5,130 bases of DNA from Candidatus Nomurabacteria bacterium RIFCSPLOWO2_12_FULL_46_14 (GCA_001786225.1 MFVV01000031.1:1-5130); one strand, 5' to 3'; shown: positions 1 to 5,070, numbered from the stretch's first letter. Program-made: numbers and translations. The notes: generated by a model not told the origin, from the letters alone.

Positions 1-597
1 TCCCTTGCCATTTTTTCGGTTTCCGTTCTGGCGCAAGCGATGGTCGCTCTTTTCTCCCGGGCGTATTACGCCACTGGCGACACCAGGCGCCCCCTCACTG
101 TCAATTTCATCTCCTCACTCCTGATTATCTTCTTGGCGTACGCATTCTTAGAGTTATATCAGGCCTTCCCCTCTTTCCGATATTTCATAGAGTCTCTTCT
201 TAAGGTAGAGGATATACCGGGAACAGAGGTATTGATGTTGCCACTCGCTTATTCTATCGGCACCATTTTTAATTTCATCTTGCATTGGTTTTTTGTCCGG
301 CGCGATTTTATGCAGCATGAATCTTTCATTACCAAGACATTCTTTCAGAGCCTGGGAGCGTCCTTTTTCATCGGCCTTACGGCATATTCCTGCCTCAACA
401 TCTTCTCGCCGGTTTTCGGCACCACTACTTTCTGGGGCATATTTTTGCAAGGATTAATTTCCGGGGTACTGGGTATTCTTGTCGGGGGCTTGGTCCTCTA
501 TCTCTTGAAGAGCGAAGAACTATCAGACTTCATCAAAACCATGAAAACCAATTTCTGGAAGTCCAAGGCCATCCCGCCGCTCCAGGAGGAGCTTTAA
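1..597 (+). CDS. murJ: MurJ/MviN-family lipid II flippase, C-terminal part (5' truncated)
   Basis: The reading frame is open from base 1, reading SLAIFSVSVLAQAMVALFSR, and ends at TAA 595-597. About 198 C-terminal residues are present and the true start lies upstream of the window. The stretch LFSRAYYATGDTRRPL matches the conserved MurJ/MviN signature around Arg and GDT in the second half of the family. It is followed by several strongly hydrophobic segments (SLLIIFLAYAFLEL, LPLAYSIGTIFNFILHWFF, SFFIGLTAYSCLNIF, GIFLQGLISGVLGILVGGLVLYLL) and a short cytoplasmic tail. MurJ proteins are polytopic inner-membrane proteins of the MOP superfamily that flip lipid II across the membrane for peptidoglycan synthesis. 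The region between the GDT motif and LPLAYS (SFRYFIESLLKVEDIPGTEV) looks longer than in Escherichia coli MurJ. The internal ATG at base 40 is not the start, because family sequence continues upstream of it. The next gene begins 30 bases downstream. Family assignment is secure; flippase activity is inferred from the family. Confidence 0.9.
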   Translation, partial: SLAIFSVSVLAQAMVALFSRAYYATGDTRRPLTVNFISSLLIIFLAYAFLELYQAFPSFRYFIESLLKVEDIPGTEVLMLPLAYSIGTIFNFILHWFFVRRDFMQHESFITKTFFQSLGASFFIGLTAYSCLNIFSPVFGTTTFWGIFLQGLISGVLGILVGGLVLYLLKSEELSDFIKTMKTNFWKSKAIPPLQEEL

Positions 598-621
598 AGT
601 CATTCTTTTATGTGATATATT
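593..621 (+). promoter_or_regulatory. Candidate promoter for the ABC transporter gene, predicted leaderless
   Basis: TATATT at 616-621 is a five of six match to the -10 consensus and is preceded by TGA (613-615), the extended -10 pattern TGN. TTTAAA at 593-598 matches the -35 consensus at four of six positions with a 17-base spacer, and overlaps the murJ stop codon. A start about seven bases after the -10 box would fall at about 628, the A of the ABC start codon, so the mRNA would be leaderless. The string TGTGATATA here (611-619) also occurs in the promoter before the glutaredoxin-like gene (5028-5036). No Shine-Dalgarno sequence lies upstream of 628. The region is AT-rich, so chance matches are possible. 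Confidence 0.45.
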
Positions 622-627
622 TCCCAG

Positions 628-2430
628 ATGTCTTTTGGCCGTATTATATATTATTATTGGGCGCAAATAAGAAAGTATAAGATATCTTTCTTTTTCACCT
701 TTGTTGCTTATGGGACCGCGGTGGTGCTTTCAAGCATTATTAACCCTATTTTTTATAAAGGAATCATTGATTTGGTGGCTGGAGCTTCGGCTCCAGTTAC
801 GGTAACACATGATTTATTCTCAATTGCCTTTAAGATAGCGGTGACAGTAGTGGCTTATCAGGCCTTATTTCGGGTGGGGGATTACCTTATCGTGCACTTC
901 CAAGCCAACACTATTAGAGAAATTCACAACGATGTTTTTATAAGGCTGATGAATCACTCTTATAAATTTTTCTCGAATCATTTCTCTGGCAGTCTGGTAG
1001 CTAAGTCCAAGAGATTCGCCGCTGCCTTCGAGCGAATGAGTGATGTGGTCACTTTCAGTTTCTGGTTTACATTTATCCAGCTGACCGGCGTTTTTATTGT
1101 TCTATTCTTACAGGCGCCGCAAATAAGCTTTTTATTCCTCGCCTGGGTTGTAATTTATGTTTTCATCACATTCTTGTTCATTAGAAAGAAGGTGAAATAT
1201 GATATGGCAGAGGCCGCCGCTGATTCCAAGGTCACCGCCCGTTTTGCCGATGCCATTACCAATATTTTAAACGTAAAGATATTTTCGGGCATGCGCCGGG
1301 AAGAATCTCTTTTTAAAGATGTTACTAGCGACGAGTATTACAAACGCACCAAGGCATGGGGTTTCGGCAATATACAAAATCTTGTCCAGGGTTTTCTTAT
1401 GGGCGTGCTCCAGATCGCGGTTGTCTATGTAATGATAAATCTCTGGATTAAAGGGTCTATCTCTGCCGGCATGATAGTCCTGGTGCAAGTATATATGTTC
1501 AGTGTTTTTGACCATCTTTGGGAATTGGGCAAGTCTTTAGTGCGTTTTTTTAAATCACTTGCAGAGGCTCAAGAAATGGTCGATCTTTTAGACCAAAAGC
1601 CCGATATCCTGGATATTAATAATCCTGAGAAATGCATAATATCTAAGGGAAATATAAATTTCGAGAAAGTAAATTTTGAATACATTGCGGGCTATGGCGT
1701 TTTTAGGAATTTTAACCTGCAAATATCTACCGGTGAGAAAATCGGTCTTGTCGGGCATTCTGGCTCCGGCAAGTCGACTCTCGTAAAAATGCTTTTGCGT
1801 TTCGCCGATGTCAAGGATGGCAGGATCTTAATCGATGGCCAGAATATTGCGCAAATCAAGCAGGACGATTTGCGTTCGAAGATATCTTATGTTCCCCAAG
1901 AACCCATTTTATTCCACAGAAGCATCAGAGACAACATAGCTTACTCCAATTCTCTGGTTGCTGAAGAGGAGATAATAGAAGCGGCCAAGAAGGCGCATGC
2001 CCATGAATTTATATCTGGTTTTAAAAATGGCTATGAAACCCTGGTAGGCGAGCGCGGTATAAAATTATCAGGAGGAGAAAAGCAAAGAGTTGCGATAGCC
2101 CGCGCCATGCTGAAGCCCGCACCCATTTTAATTTTGGACGAAGCTACCAGCTCCCTGGACAGTGTCAGCGAATCTTATATTCAAGACGCTTTTAATGCTC
2201 TTATGAAGGGCAAAACCACCATTGTCATTGCTCACCGACTTTCCACTATCCAGAAGATGGACCGAATTATCGTTTTGGATAAAGGCAAAATCGTGGAAGA
2301 GGGGACTCATCGGGAACTTCTGGAGCGGGACGGAGTTTACGCCGACCTCTGGGAACATCAAACCGGCGGGTTCCTGAACTCGTCAACCTCGCAGGTTGAC
2401 GAGTTGTCAAACAAAGAAAATAAATCATGA
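628..2430 (+). CDS. ABC transporter, fused membrane and ATPase domains (exporter half-transporter)
   Basis: This 600-residue protein has the standard length and layout of a type IV (MsbA/LmrA-like) ABC exporter half-transporter, which works as a dimer in the cytoplasmic membrane. Residues 1 to about 320 hold about six membrane segments (for example around 18-42, 67-88, 143-183 and 255-295). The ATPase domain covers about 340-580. It has an A-loop Tyr352, Walker A GHSGSGKST at 376-384, Q-loop Gln424 in YVPQEP, GERG at 474-477, signature LSGGEKQ at 480-486, Walker B ILILDE with Asp504 and catalytic Glu505, D-loop SSLD at 508-511 and switch His536. All catalytic residues are present, so it should be active; the substrate cannot be told from sequence. 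The closeness of murJ hints at lipid or envelope-precursor export, but that is weak. ATG 628 is preceded by no ribosome binding site. The gene overlaps lepA by ATGA. Two palindromes lie inside the coding sequence, at 775-800 and 2377-2405. Confidence 0.95.
   Translation: MSFGRIIYYYWAQIRKYKISFFFTFVAYGTAVVLSSIINPIFYKGIIDLVAGASAPVTVTHDLFSIAFKIAVTVVAYQALFRVGDYLIVHFQANTIREIHNDVFIRLMNHSYKFFSNHFSGSLVAKSKRFAAAFERMSDVVTFSFWFTFIQLTGVFIVLFLQAPQISFLFLAWVVIYVFITFLFIRKKVKYDMAEAAADSKVTARFADAITNILNVKIFSGMRREESLFKDVTSDEYYKRTKAWGFGNIQNLVQGFLMGVLQIAVVYVMINLWIKGSISAGMIVLVQVYMFSVFDHLWELGKSLVRFFKSLAEAQEMVDLLDQKPDILDINNPEKCIISKGNINFEKVNFEYIAGYGVFRNFNLQISTGEKIGLVGHSGSGKSTLVKMLLRFADVKDGRILIDGQNIAQIKQDDLRSKISYVPQEPILFHRSIRDNIAYSNSLVAEEEIIEAAKKAHAHEFISGFKNGYETLVGERGIKLSGGEKQRVAIARAMLKPAPILILDEATSSLDSVSESYIQDAFNALMKGKTTIVIAHRLSTIQKMDRIIVLDKGKIVEEGTHRELLERDGVYADLWEHQTGGFLNSSTSQVDELSNKENKS
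775..800 (+). repeat. Intragenic hairpin with TTCG loop in the ABC transporter gene
   Basis: CTGGAGC at 779-785 and GCTCCAG at 790-796 form a perfect 7-bp stem closed by the tetraloop TTCG (786-789). With two G-U pairs the stem extends to 11 bp (775-785 with 790-800). A second small palindrome, GTTAC-G-GTAAC, follows at 796-806. The encoded residues (about 50-58, AGASAPVTV) lie in the loop between the first two membrane segments, where added sequence is easily tolerated. The structure is directly visible. Whether it is an inserted repeat, an mRNA structure or chance cannot be settled from one copy. Confidence 0.6.
2377..2405 (+). repeat. Perfect 13-bp palindrome at the 3' end of the ABC transporter gene
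   Basis: AACTCGTCAACCT (2377-2389) and AGGTTGACGAGTT (2393-2405) are exact reverse complements separated by CGC. The palindrome lies in frame after the ATPase domain and encodes most of a hydrophilic C-terminal tail (residues 584-593, NSSTSQVDEL). It ends 21 bases before the lepA start codon. No T-run follows (the next bases are GTCAAACAAAG), so it does not look like an intrinsic terminator. Its perfect symmetry and position in a dispensable tail suggest an inserted dispersed element. It could also influence coupling or mRNA stability between the two genes. Confidence 0.75.
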
Positions 2431-4331
2431 AATTAGAAAATATAAGAAATTTTTCCATAATAGCTCACATTGACCACGGCAAGAGCACCCTGGCGGACAG
2501 GATGCTGGAGATTACGGGGACCATAGAAAAACGCAAAATGCGGGCGCAGGTGCTGGACTCCATGGAGCTGGAGCGAGAGCGGGGCATCACCATCAAAATG
2601 CAGCCCGTGCGGATGGAATACACCCCACCCCAACCCCTCCCCCAAGGGGAGGGGAGAATTTATGCCCCCTCCTTGGGAAGGGGCAAGGGGGAGGTTTATG
2701 TTTTGAACCTGATAGACACCCCCGGGCATATAGATTTCTCCTACGAGGTTTCTAGAGCCCTCCAGGCGGTGGAAGGCTCAATCCTCTTGATAGATTCTAC
2801 CCAGGGCGTGCAGGCGCAGACCCTGACCACTCTCCATATGGCGCAGAATTTGGGCCTCCGGATAATTCCCGTCCTCTCTAAAATTGATTCGCCCCTGGCC
2901 CGGGTGGAAGAAGTCAAAGAAGAAGTGGTCAAACTTTTGAACTGCCGGCGGGAAGACATACTCTCCGTCTCCGGCAAAACCGGCGAGGGCGTCCCGGAAC
3001 TTTTGGATGAGATAATCAAGAGAGTTCCCGCCCCTTCCCCCTCCCTACCTCCCCCTACAGTAGGGGGAGGTGTAAGAATGACGGAAGAGGTATTTAGGGC
3101 CTTGGTGTTTGACTTCAAATATTCCAATCATCGCGGGGTTATAGTTTTCATCCGGGTGCTGGATGGCGAAGTTCAAAAAGGCGACAGTTTGCTTTTCACC
3201 GCTAGCCGGGAAAAATGGCACGCCCTGGAGGTCGGTATTTTTTCTCCCGAGGAACAAGCGCGAGAGAGCTTGTCTGCCGGGGAGATAGGCTACATCGTTA
3301 CCGGCATAAAAAGGCCGGACATCGCTTCGGTCGGGGATACTATCACCCGGACCGGGAAGCCCCTGCCGCCACTGCCGGGCTATATGCGCGCTTCGCCCGT
3401 GGTCTGGGCGTCTGTATTCCCGGAGGAGGCGGATGATTTCGCGGAACTTAAACTGGCCCTGGGCCGGCTCAAGCTATCCGATTCGGCCTTCTCCTTCGAA
3501 GAGGAGAAAAGCGGTTCTCTGGGCCGCGGTTTCCGCTGTGGTTTCTTGGGAATGCTCCATTTGGAGATTATTACCGAGAGGCTCCGCCGGGAATTTAATT
3601 TGGACCTGGTGATTACCGCGCCGTCCATCACTTACGAGGTTTGGCTCAAAAACGACCCGCACCCTCAAAATAGCGTGAGGGTATATTCGCCGTATTTTTT
3701 CCCGGATGACGGGGCGGTGGATAAAGTTTTGGAACCTTGGGTCAGGGTCAAAATTATAACCCCGACGGAGTATCTCGGCGGTATTATGCAGATATTATTT
3801 GAGCACGAGGCGGAAGTAGGGGAGACGGAAAACTTCGGCGATACTTCAGCCGGCCGGGCGATGCTCTCCCTGCAAATGCCCCTGCGGGAGCTGATGCGCA
3901 ACTTTTTTGATGAATTGAAGAGTGTTTCCTCGGGCTATGCCTCCATTTCTTACGAAATCGGGGAAATGCGGGAGGCCAATGTCACCCGCTTGGATATCCT
4001 GGTGGCCGGAGAGCCGGTGCCCGCGTTCTCCCGCGTTATTTCCAAAAAAAGAGCGGAGGAGGAGGCGGAAAACGCGGTGGAGAAGCTCTCCGGCATTCTG
4101 CCGCGGCAGATGTTCGTGACTAAAATTCAGGGCCGGGCTTTGGGCCGGATAATTTCTTCCCGGACTCTCTCGGCTTACCGTAAAGACGTCACCCAACATA
4201 TGTACGGCGGAGACATTACCCGTAAAATGAAGCTCCGGGAAAAGCAGAAAAAAGGCAAAAAGAAAATGAAAGAACGAGGCCGGGTCAATATTCCCCAGGA
4301 TGTGTTCTTGAAGATGATGCGCGGCCAATGA
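2427..4331 (+). CDS. lepA: Elongation factor 4 (LepA), translational GTPase with two low-complexity inserts
   Basis: LepA/EF4 is a ribosome-associated GTPase related to EF-G. Seen here are G1 AHIDHGKST (13-21), the G2 region ERERGIT with Thr55, G3 DTPGH (97-101), G4 as SKID (151-154) and G5 as SGK (182-184), followed by the EF-G-like domains. The LepA-typical stretch FRCGFLGMLHLEIITERL and the LepA-specific C-terminal end with YGGDITRKMKLREKQKKGKKKMK are also present. The family norm is NKID and SAK, so two guanine-recognition motifs are altered. The protein has 634 residues, against about 600 for E. coli LepA. The excess comes mainly from inserts at about residues 66-90 and 202-218, both encoded by C/G-rich palindromic DNA. 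ATG 2427 overlaps the ABC stop as ATGA. No clear Shine-Dalgarno is present, so translation probably relies on coupling. Base composition looks clearly richer in G+C than the gene before it. Identity is certain; the effect of the inserts is unknown. Confidence 0.97.
   Translation: MKLENIRNFSIIAHIDHGKSTLADRMLEITGTIEKRKMRAQVLDSMELERERGITIKMQPVRMEYTPPQPLPQGEGRIYAPSLGRGKGEVYVLNLIDTPGHIDFSYEVSRALQAVEGSILLIDSTQGVQAQTLTTLHMAQNLGLRIIPVLSKIDSPLARVEEVKEEVVKLLNCRREDILSVSGKTGEGVPELLDEIIKRVPAPSPSLPPPTVGGGVRMTEEVFRALVFDFKYSNHRGVIVFIRVLDGEVQKGDSLLFTASREKWHALEVGIFSPEEQARESLSAGEIGYIVTGIKRPDIASVGDTITRTGKPLPPLPGYMRASPVVWASVFPEEADDFAELKLALGRLKLSDSAFSFEEEKSGSLGRGFRCGFLGMLHLEIITERLRREFNLDLVITAPSITYEVWLKNDPHPQNSVRVYSPYFFPDDGAVDKVLEPWVRVKIITPTEYLGGIMQILFEHEAEVGETENFGDTSAGRAMLSLQMPLRELMRNFFDELKSVSSGYASISYEIGEMREANVTRLDILVAGEPVPAFSRVISKKRAEEEAENAVEKLSGILPRQMFVTKIQGRALGRIISSRTLSAYRKDVTQHMYGGDITRKMKLREKQKKGKKKMKERGRVNIPQDVFLKMMRGQ
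2622..2695 (+). repeat. C/G-rich palindromic insert in the GTPase domain of lepA
   Basis: The core is a perfect 9-bp hairpin, CCCCTCCCC (2634-2642) with GGGGAGGGG (2646-2654) and loop CAA. After an AT-rich centre (2655-2663) comes a second, imperfect copy in inverted orientation (2664-2695, GCCCC at 2664-2668 pairing with GGGGC at 2680-2684). The whole forms an imperfect inverted repeat of about 74 bases. It encodes about residues 66-90, between Tyr65 and the conserved strand leading to DTPGH. E. coli LepA has about seven residues there, so the net gain is about 18 residues and the frame is kept. This is the look of a dispersed intergenic repeat that has landed inside a gene. Confidence 0.75.
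3047..3071 (+). repeat. Perfect palindrome at the GTPase/domain II junction of lepA
   Basis: ACCTCCCCCTAC (3047-3058) and GTAGGGGGAGGT (3060-3071) are exact 12-base reverse complements around a single A; as RNA this is an 11-bp stem with loop CAG. It is preceded by a pyrimidine tract (3027-3046), so the element may begin near 3027. The encoded stretch (about residues 202-218, rich in Pro, Ser and Gly) replaces the short linker that in other LepA proteins joins the GTPase domain to domain II. The net gain is about 13 residues. The sequence style matches the first lepA insert (runs of C then runs of G), which suggests related elements. Confidence 0.75.
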
Positions 4332-4339
4332 CAAACTTC

Positions 4340-4407
4340 GCCAGTCTTAGGTTTTTTCTCTCCTCGCGCATTTACCGCCTTGTCGCTCGAAAAGATCTAA
4401 GACTGGC
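4340..4407 (+). repeat. Long inverted repeat just after lepA, possible terminator or dispersed element
   Basis: GCCAGTCTTAG (4340-4350) and CTAAGACTGGC (4397-4407) are exact reverse complements. With two G-U pairs the stem continues inward to 19 bp (4340-4358 with 4389-4407), leaving a 30-base loop. It starts eight bases after the lepA stop and is followed by TTCGTTTTACTTT, a broken T-rich tract. It is therefore a candidate transcription terminator for the ABC-lepA operon, although the loop is far larger than in usual intrinsic terminators. It could equally be a dispersed repeat or a structured RNA end. The rest of the 4332-4556 spacer holds a promoter at its right end and no convincing gene. 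Confidence 0.65.
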
Positions 4408-4512
4408 TTCGTTTTACTTTACTGGAATATGGGCGAATACAAAAGAATCATGGAGATAATAACCAAAACCCCGACAACCGCCCAGATTCGTTGTATTTTT
4501 TTCTGGTGTTTT

Positions 4513-4541
4513 TTGTTAAAAATCATACAATTCGGTATAAT
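4513..4541 (+). promoter_or_regulatory. Strong sigma-70-type promoter for the division gene and tRNA-Gly
   Basis: TTGTTA at 4513-4518 (four of six to the -35 consensus) and a perfect TATAAT at 4536-4541 are separated by exactly 17 bases. The predicted start at about 4548-4549 leaves only 8-9 bases before ATG 4557, too few for a normal Shine-Dalgarno sequence, and none is present. The transcript should run through the division gene and into the tRNA that follows it two bases later. Confidence 0.7.
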
Positions 4542-4556
4542 TAGAATAGCATTTCT

Positions 4557-4934
4557 ATGCGTAATTTTCAAGCCAAGAAAAAATCAAGAAGAATTTTGGA
4601 ATCGCCGCCGGTTTTAATCCTGTTCCTGGTTCTGGTTCTTATTTTTGCCTTTAATTTGCTGGGTTTTTGGGGTAAAATGCGGATAACCGCCAGAAATAGG
4701 GAGGCCGCCCTGGAGCGGGTTCTGGAATTAAAGGAGAATCAGGAAGAGCTCGCCGCGAACATAGCCAAGCTCAATACTCCGGCAGGAGTAGAAGAAACCA
4801 TCCGCGAGAAATTCGGCCTGGGTAAGGAGGGGGAGGGTCTCATCGTCATTGTGGAAGACCCGGGTCAGTCCGAAGAAGACAAGGCAAAGGCCGAAGGAGG
4901 ATTCTTTTCGTTTTTTAAAAAATTATTTCGGTGA
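4557..4934 (+). CDS. FtsB/DivIC-family septum formation initiator protein
   Basis: This is a 125-residue bitopic membrane protein. It has a short basic cytoplasmic N-terminus (residues 1-13, RNFQAKKKSRR), one membrane segment (about 18-38) and a heptad-like helix rich in Glu, Leu and Arg (about 42-73, probable coiled coil). It then has the family's C-terminal motif TIREKFGLGKEGEGLIVIVED (about 81-101), comparable to the 'ARxxLGLVKPGE' region of FtsB and DivIC. These proteins join FtsL and FtsQ/DivIB in the divisome and help trigger septal wall synthesis. An acidic linker and an aromatic-basic tail (FFSFFKKLFR, 116-125) end the protein; the tail may touch the membrane. FtsB and DivIC cannot be told apart from sequence alone, so no symbol is given. 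ATG 4557 is chosen because it opens the basic N-terminus and sits 8-9 bases after the predicted transcription start. The tRNA begins two bases after the stop. Confidence 0.87.
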   Translation: MRNFQAKKKSRRILESPPVLILFLVLVLIFAFNLLGFWGKMRITARNREAALERVLELKENQEELAANIAKLNTPAGVEETIREKFGLGKEGEGLIVIVEDPGQSEEDKAKAEGGFFSFFKKLFR

Positions 4935-4936
4935 AC

Positions 4937-5007
4937 GCGGCCATGGTTTAGTGGTAGAATGATTGCTTCCCAAGCAATAGACAGGAGTTCGATTCTCCTT
5001 GGCCGCA
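4937..5007 (+). tRNA. tRNA-Gly, anticodon CCC
   Basis: A full cloverleaf of 71 bases can be folded by hand. Acceptor GCGGCCA (4937-4943) pairs with TGGCCGC (5000-5006). The D stem is GTTT/GAAT with loop AGTGGTA. Anticodon stem ATTGC/GCAAT closes loop TTCCCAA, which places anticodon CCC at 4969-4971. The variable loop is AGAC, and T stem AGGAG/CTCCT closes loop TTCGATT. It reads GGG glycine codons. The D stem has G-U pairs at both ends. The discriminator base at 5007 is A, and CCA is not encoded (the next bases are CAT), so a CCA-adding enzyme is needed. It lies two bases after the division gene stop and is probably co-transcribed with it, then cut out by RNase P. Confidence 0.96.
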
Positions 5008-5010
5008 CAT

Positions 5011-5038
5011 TTGTTGTATATGAAAAGTGTGATATAAT
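5011..5038 (+). promoter_or_regulatory. Extended -10 promoter for the glutaredoxin-like gene
   Basis: A perfect TATAAT at 5033-5038 is directly preceded by TGA (5030-5032), giving an extended -10 element. TTGTTG at 5011-5016 is a weak -35 match with a 16-base spacer. The predicted start is near 5045, leaving an AT-rich leader of about 26 bases before ATG 5071 with no Shine-Dalgarno sequence. The promoter starts only four bases after the tRNA 3' end. Confidence 0.65.
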
Positions 5039-5044
5039 CATGTT

Positions 5045-5058
5045 AATTAATATTAATT
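5045..5058 (+). other. AT palindrome at the predicted transcription start
   Basis: AATTAATATTAATT is a perfect 14-base palindrome starting at the predicted transcription start of the glutaredoxin-like gene. It is followed by a run of T and then A (T run 5057-5064, A run 5065-5069). The position would suit a repressor site, but symmetric AT-rich sequence arises easily by chance. I see no second copy in the window. Confidence 0.25.
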
Positions 5059-5070
5059 TTTTTTAAAAAC

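Noticed and set aside
2377..2405. Intrinsic terminator between the ABC gene and lepA
   Set aside because: No T-run follows the stem, the stem lies before the ABC stop codon, and lepA overlaps the gene, so termination here would cut off both.
2621..2700. Possible intein or intron in lepA
   Set aside because: The insert is far too short, remains in frame and lacks splicing motifs; its palindromic structure is explained better by a repeat element.
2622..3071. Possible CRISPR-like array formed by the two lepA inserts
   Set aside because: There are only two units, of different sequence, about 350 bases apart within conserved coding sequence, with no regular spacing.
3661..3682. Short inverted repeat ACCCTC/GAGGGT in lepA
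   Set aside because: The arms are only 6 bp with a 10-base loop, and the protein there has ordinary LepA length and sequence; chance is sufficient.
3846..4334. 162-codon open frame on the minus strand opposite the end of lepA
   Set aside because: It lies wholly within a certain lepA coding region, shows no recognisable domain, and is expected in GC-richer DNA opposite a real gene. The same holds for the minus-strand frames at 2433-2729 and 2741-3127.
4429..4617. 62-codon plus-strand frame before the division gene
   Set aside because: It runs through the best promoter in the window and 61 bases into the division gene in another frame. It resembles no family and has no ribosome binding site.
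4911..4922. T6A6 run near the end of the division gene as a programmed frameshift site
   Set aside because: In the reading frame the run does not give an X XXY YYZ heptamer, and the zero frame already encodes a sensible tail and stop.
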